Shown here: positions 9,225-17,063 of the stretch, in pieces
Layout of the letters: each line of letters begins with the position of its first letter
Position numbering within the stretch: the first letter of the stretch is position 1
Assembly: GCF_017814275.1 (NCBI RefSeq)
Contig: NZ_JAGIYQ010000001.1
Coordinates: 219,515 to 283,514, forward strand
DNA: 64,000 bases
Reading direction: 5' to 3'
DNA from: Gottfriedia endophytica
GTDB lineage: Bacteria; Bacillota; Bacilli; Bacillales; Bacillaceae_G
Translations under genes and position numbers: made by a program
Notes under the pieces: generated by a model
Told to the model about the DNA's origin: nothing
Seen by the model: the letters and a program-made list of their open reading frames with translations, nothing else
Databases searched by the model: none

Positions 9225-9648
9225 TTATATCCACACCCATATCATTCACTATTGTAATAAAATCTTCCTTCTGAATTTCGAAATGACCTCTTCGAAATAA
9301 CAAGCCAATATTTGGATTATTTTTCGTAAACAACAGTTTAGATTTTACAGATGCCAGACTTGTATTTTGACAATCATAATATTCAATATCGATTCGGTAA
9401 GGTATGAAATTCGGACTCATCTCAAATTGATAAGCTATTCCATTTTTCACTTTACCAATTGCTGTAAAGGATTGAAGTGGTTTTCCTTCTGGGTATGCTG
9501 TTTTAGGTGAATAGTAAATTAACCAATCTTCTTCTTTCATCTTTTTTAACGGAGCGCATTTCCCATGACAAAGCTGAGCATAACCCCCTTTTACACCTAA
9601 CTTAACATGTTCTTCAGAGACAACTCCAATCCAAAATTTATTGCTCAT
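9202..9648 (-). CDS. EVE (PUA-like) domain protein
   Basis: 148 residues. The opening NKFWIGVVSEEHVKLGVKGGYAQLCHGKCAPLKKM and the following DWLIYYSPK, FTAIGKV and PYRIDIEYYD segments are those of EVE/UPF0310 proteins, a PUA-like fold that in other contexts recognises modified bases. No nuclease or other effector domain is attached. It is coupled to a MarR regulator by a 23-bp overlap. The biological role of this stand-alone form is not known to me. Confidence 0.8.
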   Translation of the reverse strand: MSNKFWIGVVSEEHVKLGVKGGYAQLCHGKCAPLKKMKEEDWLIYYSPKTAYPEGKPLQSFTAIGKVKNGIAYQFEMSPNFIPYRIDIEYYDCQNTSLASVKSKLLFTKNNPNIGLLFRRGHFEIQKEDFITIVNDMGVDINGMEFKI

Positions 9649-9715
9649 AGCACTTCTCCTTTTGACTAAATATCAAGATTTGCCAACGGGTTAACCACCA
9701 TACATAAAATAGTAT

Positions 9716-9748
9716 GCACACTTATTAATTTAATAATAAGCACACTTA
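9716..9748. promoter_or_regulatory. direct repeat, likely operator of the EVE-marR operon
   Basis: GCACACTTA occurs at 9716-9724 and 9740-9748 (24-bp spacing) inside a partly palindromic, AT-rich stretch (ATAGTATGCACACTTATTA). It lies about 70-100 bp upstream of the EVE gene start. Confidence 0.45.
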
Positions 9749-9852
9749 CTATTTTTGTTTTTTTTAACAGTCTTTTTTAATTATTCCAACCATAATGGTT
9801 TGTAATATTTCTTGTTGCAAAGTGATTCTGTTACGTAAAGGAATTTAAATAA

Positions 9853-9882
9853 CAAAAAGAGCCTTCAAATTATAGAAGGCCC
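9853..9882 (-). terminator. terminator of yrhC
   Basis: Minus strand GGGCCTTC / GAAGGCTC stem with an 8-base loop, followed by TTTTTG. It lies about 45 bp after the yrhC stop. Confidence 0.8.
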
Positions 9883-9927
9883 TAGCTATTTATTGATTAA
9901 ATGATTAATAAACCTGAAATTGTTTGT

Positions 9928-10161
9928 TTAAAATTGTTCTTCATTTTGTAGCTTACGATTAAAATGATTCGATAACATGAAAAAACCGAACGCAGCAATT
10001 AACAACGCAAATACAATAATCTCCATCATTTCAACTTTTTGAGAAGTCACTCCGTCTTTTGGAAGGAGCGTACCAATATAGAAAAAAGATGATAATGCAG
10101 TTAAAATCGCACCATAAGTTTTAAAATCACGTACTTTAGCTTTTAATTTTTTTAATTTCAT
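9928..10161 (-). CDS. yrhC: YrhC-like membrane protein
   Basis: 77 residues from the ATG at 10161, chosen because GGAAGGTG precedes it; an in-frame GTG three codons earlier lies inside that ribosome site. It has a basic N-terminus (KLKKLKAKVRDFKTYG) and two TM helices (about 19-35 and 48-65). The sequence fits the YrhC family, which in B. subtilis closes the mtnN-mccA-mccB cluster. Here mccA and mccB are absent and mtnN lies 7 kb away. Function unknown. Confidence 0.65.
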   Translation of the reverse strand: MKLKKLKAKVRDFKTYGAILTALSSFFYIGTLLPKDGVTSQKVEMMEIIVFALLIAAFGFFMLSNHFNRKLQNEEQF

Positions 10162-10359
10162 ATTTTGCACCTTCCTTTCAATAACGTCCTATTGAATATA
10201 ACATATTTTATACATGGAAAGTGCTTGTAATTTTCTCCAAAATAGGTAGGAATTTTAAACATGATAGCTTCCTTTTTTTATTCGCCCAGTTTGAATGCAT
10301 TTATAAATATATTCCGAATAAACATTAATTGTAGATTATAAACTGGAGGCGAAATACAT

Positions 10360-11253
10360 ATGACTATTCACATATTCAATAGTAGGGATGACATTGCTTC
10401 AATGTTGACTTCCCCAGAATCACACGCGGCACAACCAGAATTTTTAACAGAACAACTTTTCATTGAACGGTCATTAACCGAAAATAAATTTTGGCTACGA
10501 ATTATGAAGGAACACTCCTATTTTTTAAGTGAAGGATTTAATAAGAAGGATACAAATCTTATTCAACAAGCTGATCGATTTTATCATTATTTCGAGGAGC
10601 AAGAAAAAAGAGCTTATCAAACACCAAATAATGTAGCTGCGGTCCGAAAGTTAAATGAGGATTCCATCCAACTTGTTTTAGGACTACGGAATTTCAAACG
10701 AAATCTTTTAATCATGATTATCAACTGCAAAGTCATGGGATTTAACTTCCCTCTTCTTGTCGATCATATTGCTCGTGAAGCTGAATATTTTATGCGCACG
10801 TTGAAAAAATTTAATGATGGCATATTAGATCCAATTCAAGATGCCATCATTAAAGAAAATGTTTTTTGGCTTAAAATTATGATGGAACATTCTCGATTTA
10901 TTGCTTCGCTATTAGATCAGTCAGAAAGAAATTTAGTAAAAAGTGCATTGAAATTTGGGGATGATTTTGAAGTTCTTCTTAATCAGGCTAGAGATGTTGA
11001 ATCAATGTTATTAAAGAAACAACCTACTTATCCGATTATCGGTAAAATGAATAAGGATAGTGAAACTGCAACTGAAGAGCTTCGAAACTTTAAACAAGCA
11101 GGGTTAGATTTCATCAAAACCTGTCAAATTAAAAGTGTTATCGATCCATTATTAGCTGATCACGTGGTTAGGGAAGCCAACCATTTTCTATATATGATTT
11201 CAATGTTAGAACAAAGATTAAAAATGAAACAACAAGAACAACCAACTTCATAA
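10360..11253 (+). CDS. DUF2935 protein, duplicated ferritin-like helical domain
   Basis: 297 residues made of two similar halves. Each half has an N-x-FWL-x-IM-x-EHS motif (ENKFWLRIMKEHSYFL near 46; ENVFWLKIMMEHSRFI near 170) and a DH-(I/V)-x-REA-x-(Y/H)F motif (near 136 and 270). The repeated Glu/His pairs are what DUF2935 proteins offer as presumed metal ligands in a four-helix bundle. It is a single gene with a GGAGG site, ending at a bidirectional terminator. Function unproven; it is probably soluble. Confidence 0.8.
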   Translation: MTIHIFNSRDDIASMLTSPESHAAQPEFLTEQLFIERSLTENKFWLRIMKEHSYFLSEGFNKKDTNLIQQADRFYHYFEEQEKRAYQTPNNVAAVRKLNEDSIQLVLGLRNFKRNLLIMIINCKVMGFNFPLLVDHIAREAEYFMRTLKKFNDGILDPIQDAIIKENVFWLKIMMEHSRFIASLLDQSERNLVKSALKFGDDFEVLLNQARDVESMLLKKQPTYPIIGKMNKDSETATEELRNFKQAGLDFIKTCQIKSVIDPLLADHVVREANHFLYMISMLEQRLKMKQQEQPTS

Positions 11254-11324
11254 GAATTAGGATTAAGGGGTAAGAGGTAAGGAAAGATTCCTGTTAAATA
11301 AGTATTGATAGTTAATCGAAGGAA

Positions 11325-11354
11325 AAAGGACAAATATTTTTATATTTGTCCTTT
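11325..11354. terminator. bidirectional terminator
   Basis: AAAGGACAAATA / TATTTGTCCTTT, a perfect 12-bp stem between the convergent DUF2935 and P450 genes, with T-rich tracts both ways. Confidence 0.8.
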
Positions 11355-11360
11355 CTTATA

Positions 11361-12572
11361 TTATTTGATTTCCGCCTGAATCTTAAGACTTTCAAATCCA
11401 CGGAACGCAATATTTCCTCTAAGAGTTGGTTCTTCAACTAATATAGGATTTTGTAAATGTGTCACTAACTTTTCTAAGGCAATTTGTCCTTCTAATCTTG
11501 CAAGAGGTGCCCCTAAGCAAAAATGTGGACCTGAAGAAAAAGACAAGTGTTTGATGTTTTGCCGTGTAATATCAAATTGCTCTGGATTCTCCGTAACCTC
11601 TGGATCGTAATTTGCTCCACCTAGGGCGACTATGATAAAATCTGCCTTTTTAATTTGTTGACCGCCAAACTCAAAATCTTCTTTTGCCAACCTAGAAGTA
11701 AGGATTACAGGCGATTCAAATCTTAAAGTTTCTTCAATAGCTGAAGGTATAAGGGATAAATCTTTGGTTAGCATTTCATATTGTTTTGGATTTTTTAATA
11801 ATAAATAGAAGCAGTTCGTAATTAAATTTACAGTTGTTTCATGACCTGCAATTAAAAGTAAAAGGCAAGTCGCTACCATTTCCATTTCACTTAATTGGTC
11901 ACTAGACTCTTCGGCTGCAATCAATCCACTAATCAAATCTTCTTTTGGTTCATTTCTTCTTTTGGCTATGAGACTTCTGAAATAATTAGATGCCTCTTCA
12001 ATATCCCCAGCTATCTTTTCTAAATCACTCATGGTTGTATTAAAATCAATAAATTTCACAAAAGCATCAGACCATTTGCGGAACAGCTCACGATCCTCTT
12101 TTGGTACACCTATAAACTCGGTGATGACAAAAACAGGAAGCAGATAGGAAAACTCACGTATGAGCTCATGCTCGATTTTACCTTTCATTTGCACGATTAA
12201 ATAATCCACTAATTCATTAATAGTAGGTCTTAATTTTTCAATCATTCTTGGCGTGAATGCTTTGTTTACAAGATTTCTTAATCGAGTATGATCCGGTGCA
12301 TCTTTGAAAAGCATCATACTCTGGTTTATTTCAATTGCTGGCTTCACGCTTTCTGGAACAACAACTAACTGTTCTAATGGCAGATTTCCTTCCTCGCGAA
12401 TAAACCGAGGGTCTTTTAATGCCGCTTCTGCTTCTTTAAAACCTGTGATTAGCCACCCTTCTGCTTGAAAAAATTTCGTCTTCAAAACAGGACTTTGTTT
12501 TCTAGCCATTGCAAAAAAAGAATACGGATCTTGAATAAAGCGCTCTGGGTTAATACCAGTTTGATTGATCAT
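11361..12572 (-). CDS. cytochrome P450
   Basis: 403 residues, the size of soluble bacterial class I P450s. It has the I-helix AGHETT oxygen-binding motif, the K-helix ETLRFESPV (ExxR), and the heme loop LSFSSGPHFCLGAPLAR whose Cys is the axial thiolate ligand; the first glycine of the usual FGxG is a Ser here. It most resembles the CYP107/CYP109-type enzymes of Bacillus that hydroxylate fatty acids or terpenoids, but the substrate cannot be told from sequence. No ferredoxin or reductase gene is adjacent. Start: ATG with GAGGAG. Confidence 0.92.
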   Translation of the reverse strand: MINQTGINPERFIQDPYSFFAMARKQSPVLKTKFFQAEGWLITGFKEAEAALKDPRFIREEGNLPLEQLVVVPESVKPAIEINQSMMLFKDAPDHTRLRNLVNKAFTPRMIEKLRPTINELVDYLIVQMKGKIEHELIREFSYLLPVFVITEFIGVPKEDRELFRKWSDAFVKFIDFNTTMSDLEKIAGDIEEASNYFRSLIAKRRNEPKEDLISGLIAAEESSDQLSEMEMVATCLLLLIAGHETTVNLITNCFYLLLKNPKQYEMLTKDLSLIPSAIEETLRFESPVILTSRLAKEDFEFGGQQIKKADFIIVALGGANYDPEVTENPEQFDITRQNIKHLSFSSGPHFCLGAPLARLEGQIALEKLVTHLQNPILVEEPTLRGNIAFRGFESLKIQAEIK

Positions 12573-12670
12573 GTTATGTATCTCCTCAAATAGAATTTAT
12601 ACATTAATAACTATTTAGGATAAACCAGAATATTCCTTCTAATTTGAACTACAAGTTTTGAATAAATTAT

Positions 12671-13129
12671 TTAAATAGTTAATTGTTTATTAAAACATGT
12701 TGTAGAAAAAAATTTTTGATGTAATATTGCTTCAGTTATTTGTCTTAAAACATTAGCGTTACGAAGTTCGTTTTTCTCAAATTGCAGAAGCTCATGTATG
12801 GAAATCCATTTACTGTCTATAATCTCATTCTCTACTATCTGCAATGAGCCGCCAATAATTTCACCTACAAAATGAAATAAAATAACATGATGATTTGTAT
12901 CACTGAAAAAATTATATACCCCCGTTGTCTTTAAAAGATTTACGTCATATCCTGTTTCTTCCTTCACTTCCCTACAAGCAGCATTTAGAATATCTTCCCC
13001 TTGTTCAACACGTCCAGATGGCATATTCCACTTGTTAATAGCAGAAGGCTTGTTTTCTTTTATTATCAAGACTTCATTATCTTTGATTATTGAAACACTC
13101 ACAACTAAAACAATTCCATTTTGCGTCAT
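12671..13129 (-). CDS. Nudix hydrolase
   Basis: 152 residues from the ATG at 13129, which has GGAGAAAAAA before it. The Nudix box is complete: G-RVEQG-E-DILNAACREVKEETGY matches GX5EX7REUXEEXGU. Such enzymes cleave nucleoside diphosphates linked to another moiety; the substrate is not predictable. A 4-codon longer start (TTG) would lie inside the ribosome site. It stands alone between the P450 and TetR genes; no terminator is obvious. Confidence 0.85.
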   Translation of the reverse strand: MTQNGIVLVVSVSIIKDNEVLIIKENKPSAINKWNMPSGRVEQGEDILNAACREVKEETGYDVNLLKTTGVYNFFSDTNHHVILFHFVGEIIGGSLQIVENEIIDSKWISIHELLQFEKNELRNANVLRQITEAILHQKFFSTTCFNKQLTI

Positions 13130-13224
13130 TTTTTTCTCCAAGTTTTTTATTTTACGATAGTAACTATTTCTATACTTAAATTCAAAAAACCTTGTTCAAC
13201 TTCCATTCAGTTAAATTTATATAA

Positions 13225-13251
13225 CAAAAAAACCTAGACAATTGCCTAGGC
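13225..13251 (-). terminator. terminator of the ABC-transporter/TetR operon
   Basis: Minus strand CCTAGGCAATTGTCTAGG hairpin followed by seven T, 17 bp after the TetR stop. Confidence 0.8.
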
Positions 13252-13267
13252 TCTACAACTTTGCTAA

Positions 13268-13921
13268 TTATTTTGGAGATAACCCACTCATTATAAAAGT
13301 TACAGTATGTTTTATCTCTTCCTCTTCATTCCAGTTTGAAGAAGAATTTCCAATCACTAAACAAGAGATGACCAATCCAATCACGTTCGTAATGACTAGT
13401 CGGATAATTGTATTTGTCGGTAAATCACAAATTTGTCCTTTTTCTTGAAAATGCTCAATGACAGCAGAGATTTTCGGATGTAATTTCTCTATGAATAATT
13501 CCTTAAACTGTTCTCTTACATCTTCTTGAAAAGGTAATTCTTGGACAACAATTTTAAAAACTGGAGATATATGTTTTACCATTTCTAAACGATTTTTAAT
13601 GATTACATGTAAAAAATCTTCAAAAGTCTTATGTTCTAAATGGAATACAGCTTTTGCAAATTGATCCATTTCAAATGGTGCAATAACTTTTAATATTGTA
13701 GGCTTTAAAATGCTAAGTAATAAATCTTTTTTTGTTTTGAAATACCGAAATATTGTTCCTTCAGCTACACTTGCCTTTTTCGCTATTTCACTTGTTGATG
13801 AATTAAAAAAGCCTTTTTCAGCAAAAATTTCAATCGCAGCTTCTAATATTTTTCTTTCCTTCTCATTCATTTCCTCAATTATTTCAGAAGGTAATAAATT
13901 ACTTAATTTAATGGCTAACAC
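13268..13921 (-). CDS. TetR-family repressor of the ABC exporter operon
   Basis: Up to 217 residues; the TetR helix-turn-helix is at about residues 23-70 ([39 protein letters not shown]). The rest is an all-helical ligand domain. The first ~18 residues are poorly supported: the GTG at 13921 has no clear ribosome site, and the ATG at [12 protein letters not shown] is a plausible alternative start. It is the third gene of an operon with the permease (3-bp gap) and ATPase. Two perfect palindromes at the operon promoter are its likely operators, giving autoregulation. Confidence 0.87.
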   Translation of the reverse strand: MLAIKLSNLLPSEIIEEMNEKERKILEAAIEIFAEKGFFNSSTSEIAKKASVAEGTIFRYFKTKKDLLLSILKPTILKVIAPFEMDQFAKAVFHLEHKTFEDFLHVIIKNRLEMVKHISPVFKIVVQELPFQEDVREQFKELFIEKLHPKISAVIEHFQEKGQICDLPTNTIIRLVITNVIGLVISCLVIGNSSSNWNEEEEIKHTVTFIMSGLSPK

Positions 13922-13924
13922 CCC

Positions 13925-14941
13925 TTAAATAGAACGTTGTTTCTTTAATACAAAAATATTTAATGTCACAAAACAAAGTGAAAATATGAGTAAAACTCCT
14001 AATGGTTGAATGTTTTCAGTTAACGATTGACCTTTTATCATGATCCCTCTTAACGCTTCTGCTCCATATGTTAAAGGAAGTACTTTACCGACATACTGAA
14101 ACCAGTTTGGTAAAAAAGCAGTTGAAAAAATTCCAGAGAACAGTAATTGTGGTACGACAATTACGGGAATAAACTGAACAACTTGAAATTCATTATGTGC
14201 ATATGCTGATAATAACATTCCTAATGTTAATGCAGTTAACGACAATAAGATGTTCACAACGCATACTTGCCACGCCGCTCCAACATTATACATATTTAAC
14301 ACATTAATTGAAAAAATTGTAATTAGTAATGATTGGATCAATGCAAAAAAGCCAAATCCTAGTATATAACCAAAAACAATTTCCCATCGTTTCACCGGTG
14401 TCACGAGAAGTCTTTCTAGTGTTGTTGTTAAACGCTCACGAACAAACGAGATTCCGGCAAGAATAAAGACAAATAAAAATGAAAAAAAGCCTATGAAAAC
14501 AGGACCGATTGTATCAAATGATGACATATCCTTTTTTCCGTATAATGGATCAATATTTATATTAACCGGGGATGGTGTAACTTTTTTCATCCCATCTTGT
14601 AAAGATTTCATTATTGAGGCTGTAACTTTTCCATCTGTCCCCTCTACTTTTACAGTAAATTGATTTTGAGAGAATGAAATTGCACCATCAATTTTTTTAT
14701 CCTTTAACTCTTTGTTAATAGCTGATTGTTTTATATCTACTATTTTAGCATAATCTTTTATCCCATTTTCAATTACTGAAGGTACGTTAAATAATGCTAC
14801 TGTTGGTTTTGAATCATCTTGTTGTAAAATATACGAAAATAAAAATAACAAGACAATTGGTGCTACAAATATCATCGCTAATGAACGCTTATCTTTTAAA
14901 AACTGTTTGATTATACGTTTTGCAATCGCAAAGACTCTCAT
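13925..14941 (-). CDS. ABC-2 type transporter permease
   Basis: 338 residues. One N-terminal TM helix (about 21-38, AMIFVAPIVLLFLFSYIL) is followed by a ~130-residue extracytoplasmic segment and then five TM helices. FVRERLTTTLERLLVTPVKRWEI is the typical ABC-2 coupling region. It partners the ATPase gene, which it overlaps by 4 bp (ATGA). It is an exporter of the drug/antimicrobial type by family; cargo unknown. Confidence 0.88.
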   Translation of the reverse strand: MRVFAIAKRIIKQFLKDKRSLAMIFVAPIVLLFLFSYILQQDDSKPTVALFNVPSVIENGIKDYAKIVDIKQSAINKELKDKKIDGAISFSQNQFTVKVEGTDGKVTASIMKSLQDGMKKVTPSPVNINIDPLYGKKDMSSFDTIGPVFIGFFSFLFVFILAGISFVRERLTTTLERLLVTPVKRWEIVFGYILGFGFFALIQSLLITIFSINVLNMYNVGAAWQVCVVNILLSLTALTLGMLLSAYAHNEFQVVQFIPVIVVPQLLFSGIFSTAFLPNWFQYVGKVLPLTYGAEALRGIMIKGQSLTENIQPLGVLLIFSLCFVTLNIFVLKKQRSI

Positions 14942-15657
14942 ACGATCACCTCATTCTCAAAATACAACTCTTCGATTTTTCCAGATGTTGTTTTCGCTTT
15001 TAAATTTTCAATTGTATCAAGCGCAATTAATTCACCTTCACGAATTAATCCAACTCGTTCGCACTTTTCTGCCTCTTCCATAATGTGTGTTGTAATAATA
15101 ATTGTTGTTCCTTGCTCCTTCATTTCTGTAAACTGTTTCCAAATTTGTTTTCGTAATACCGGATCAATTCCTACTGTTGGTTCATCAAGAATTAACAGTG
15201 ATGGCTTATGCAATATAGCAATCGCAAGGGAAAGTCTCTTTTTCATCCCACCGGAATATTGATTGACTTCTTTTTTCAGAGCATCATCTAGACCTACAAT
15301 TGATGCTACTTCTTGAATACGATTTTTTAAATTTTTACCTTTTAATCCATATAAAGCTCCAAAGAAAGCTAAATTATCATAGCCTGATAAATCAATATAT
15401 AGCGCATCTGATTGCCCCATATACCCTACTTGAGGTAAAACTGTAAAATTAGGCATTGATTGCTGAAAAACAGTTACATTTCCTTTAGATGACTGGTCAA
15501 TTCCCGCAATTAATTTAATTAATGTTGTTTTACCAGAACCAGATGGACCCAAAATCCCAAAAATCTCACCTTCTCCAATCGTCATACTAATATTTTTTAA
15601 AACAGACTTCTTCCCAAAACTTCGATCTACATTTTGAATGTTAATAACGTTTTCCAT
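14938..15657 (-). CDS. ABC transporter ATP-binding protein
   Basis: 239 residues with Walker A GPSGSGKT (about 38-45), Q-loop VGYMGQSDAL, signature YSGGMKKRLSLA, Walker B LLILDEPTVGID and a switch His in ITTHIMEEAE. It is the first gene of the TetR-regulated exporter operon. ATG has GGAGGAG before it. The promoter with flanking palindromes lies directly upstream. Confidence 0.93.
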   Translation of the reverse strand: MENVINIQNVDRSFGKKSVLKNISMTIGEGEIFGILGPSGSGKTTLIKLIAGIDQSSKGNVTVFQQSMPNFTVLPQVGYMGQSDALYIDLSGYDNLAFFGALYGLKGKNLKNRIQEVASIVGLDDALKKEVNQYSGGMKKRLSLAIAILHKPSLLILDEPTVGIDPVLRKQIWKQFTEMKEQGTTIIITTHIMEEAEKCERVGLIREGELIALDTIENLKAKTTSGKIEELYFENEVIV

Positions 15658-15683
15658 TATAGTCTCCTCCGTTTATTAGAATG

Positions 15684-15697
15684 AGTGAGTACTCACT
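15684..15697. promoter_or_regulatory. TetR operator, promoter-proximal
   Basis: Perfect 14-bp palindrome AGTGAGTACTCACT placed just downstream of the -10 box, over the expected transcription start of the ABC operon. Confidence 0.75.
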
Positions 15698-15698
15698 T

Positions 15699-15728
15699 AT
15701 TATATGACTGGAGAGAGGGGAACGTCAA
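15699..15728 (-). promoter_or_regulatory. sigma-A promoter of the ABC/TetR operon
   Basis: TTGACG (15723-15728) and TATAAT (15699-15704) on the minus strand with 18-bp spacing, about 42 bp upstream of the ATPase start and bracketed by two identical palindromes. Confidence 0.8.
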
Positions 15729-15738
15729 CTGAAATTTG

Positions 15739-15752
15739 AGTGAGTACTCACT
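15739..15752. promoter_or_regulatory. TetR operator, upstream copy
   Basis: Second perfect AGTGAGTACTCACT palindrome, 55 bp from the first and just upstream of the -35 box. Confidence 0.75.
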
Positions 15753-15770
15753 TTTTGTTGTGCGAAGGTA

Positions 15771-15935
15771 TTATTCGGCCGTATTTTTGATATATTCGGC
15801 CAGTTTGCATGTTTTTCGGCTACTTTCTGATTTATCAATCACTCCACCAATTATATCAGTCATTTTCCACATTTTTATCGGTCACCCACCTTTTTTTTGG
15901 GCCATTTCCCTAAATTTATGAGCCATTTCAAAATC
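15771..15935. repeat. decayed tandem array of ~21-bp CGGCC units (array 1)
   Basis: About eight units spaced 19-22 bp. The NGGCC-like core lies at 15776, 15797, 15817, 15836, 15857, 15879, 15899 and 15920, each followed by a T-rich tract (consensus like TTATTCGGCCATTTTTG). No coding capacity is convincing. The same unit recurs at 51841-51945. Confidence 0.6.
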
Positions 15936-15982
15936 TGATAGTTTTACATTGAATTGAAGCATACTAAAATGAATAATTCTAG

Positions 15983-16039
15983 TTGACACAAAACCAAAAG
16001 GTGTTATATCCTTAAATACGAAACCAAAAGGTGTTATAT
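15983..16039 (+). promoter_or_regulatory. promoter and direct-repeat operator of the SRPBCC-arsR pair
   Basis: TTGACA at 15983-15988 with a TTATAT-type -10 about 15-16 bp on. A 19-bp direct repeat AAACCAAAAGGTGTTATAT at 15991-16009 and 16021-16039 (30 bp apart, about three helical turns) overlaps the spacer/-10 and the early transcript. It is probably bound by the ArsR protein encoded downstream. Confidence 0.7.
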
Positions 16040-16068
16040 AAAGTGTATTGAAAAAGGAGAATTATAAG

Positions 16069-16488
16069 ATGGAAAGTACATTACAAGATATTAAACAAAC
16101 ACTAGTAATTAATGCACCAATTCAAAAAGTATGGGATGCAGTGTCAACTGCAGAAGCAATTGGAACATGGTTTATGCCAAATGATTTTCAAGCAGTTGTA
16201 GGACATGAGTTTCTTATTCAGTCACCATTTGGGCCAAGTCCTTGTAAAGTTTTAGAGATTGATCCTCCTAATAAACTTTCTTTTGCATGGGATGAAGATG
16301 GTTGGTTCGTATCGTTTATTTTAAAAGAGGTTGAAGGAAAAACTGAATTTACGTTAATTCATGGCGGATGGAAAGAGTCAGATTATATTCTTCCAAAACC
16401 TAATATGAAAAGTTCAATGGTTCGAGACAATATGGCACAAGGTTGGGCTGGAATTTGTGAGAAGCTTAGAAAGGTTGTTGAAATGTAA
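16069..16488 (+). CDS. SRPBCC (AHSA1-like) domain protein
   Basis: 139 residues from the ATG at 16069, chosen because AAAAAGGAG lies just upstream; a TTG seven codons earlier would place this site inside the gene. IKQTLVINAPIQKVWDAVSTAEAIGTWF is the classic opening of AHSA1/START-like domains, followed by a beta-rich middle (LSFAWDEDGWFVSF, TEFTLIHGGW) and a long C-terminal helix (GWAGICEKLRKVVE). The pocket binds an unknown hydrophobic ligand. The stop overlaps the next start (TAATG), a common SRPBCC-ArsR pairing. Confidence 0.88.
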   Translation: MESTLQDIKQTLVINAPIQKVWDAVSTAEAIGTWFMPNDFQAVVGHEFLIQSPFGPSPCKVLEIDPPNKLSFAWDEDGWFVSFILKEVEGKTEFTLIHGGWKESDYILPKPNMKSSMVRDNMAQGWAGICEKLRKVVEM

Positions 16489-16853
16489 TGTCTTCTTCAT
16501 CAGCACAAAAGCATGATGTATTTCAAGCAATTGCTGATCCAACTCGTAGGGAAGTCCTTCGATTACTTTCTGAAAAAGAGCTACCCATTTCGGAGATTAC
16601 TTCACATTTTTCAATGAGTCGCACTGCCATTGTAAAACATCTTCTTGTTCTAACAGAAGCTAATCTTGTCTCTGGATATAAGATTGGTAGGGAAAAACGA
16701 TATCGTCTACATCCTGAACCATTAACAGAAGTGAAGCAATGGATTAGTTATTATGAACAATTTTGGAGTAATAAACTTTCGATGCTGAAACACTTTGTTG
16801 AAAATGAGAGTAATTCGAATTTACAAGTAGTAAAACCAGAAATTGATGAATAA
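16488..16853 (+). CDS. ArsR-family repressor
   Basis: 121 residues with the winged helix DPTRREVLRLLSEKELPISEI (about 17-37), then SRTAIVKHLLVLTEANLV and the wing YKIGREKRYRLHPEP. There is no CxC metal site, so this is the non-metal subgroup that usually accompanies an SRPBCC partner. It is translationally coupled to that partner and likely represses their shared promoter. A copy of the structured ~155-bp repeat begins at its stop codon. Confidence 0.88.
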   Translation: MSSSSAQKHDVFQAIADPTRREVLRLLSEKELPISEITSHFSMSRTAIVKHLLVLTEANLVSGYKIGREKRYRLHPEPLTEVKQWISYYEQFWSNKLSMLKHFVENESNSNLQVVKPEIDE

Positions 16854-17010
16854 AGTGAAACTTCCATCTGTCGGGGTTTTCTTTATCCCCCACTGATGGT
16901 TAGCCTGCCCAATCGGGCTTTTACGGTCAGTTATCCCCCACCTATCTTCTTCGCATCTCTCTTAATCTTGAGGTTGGGGTCTTACTGCCAGCGAATAGCG
17001 GGATAAACGA
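16849..17010 (+). repeat. 3'-adjacent structured repeat, copy 2
   Basis: Starts GAATAAAGTGAAACTTCCATC at the arsR stop and follows copy 1 over its whole length (TTTATCCCCCACTGATGG, AATCGGGCTTTTACGG, CACCTATCTTC, CTCTCTTAATCTTGAGG). The first hairpin carries two mismatches relative to copy 1. Confidence 0.85.
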
Positions 17011-17021
17011 ATTGCATAGAA

Positions 17022-17056
17022 AAAGTCTTATCACGTGATCGTGATAAGACTTTTTT
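17022..17056. terminator. bidirectional terminator
   Basis: AAGTCTTATCACG / CGTGATAAGACTT stem with T6 on the plus side and A-rich DNA on the other, between arsR/repeat and mtnN. Confidence 0.85.
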
Positions 17057-17063
17057 GTTTATA

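Noticed and set aside
15736-15921. 61-codon plus-strand frame upstream of the SRPBCC gene
   Set aside because: No ribosome site; it runs through the operator palindrome and the 21-bp array, so it is a by-product of repeat DNA.
15771-15935. CRISPR array
   Set aside because: Units are 19-22 bp, degenerate and have no spacers between conserved repeats; no cas genes are present in the window.
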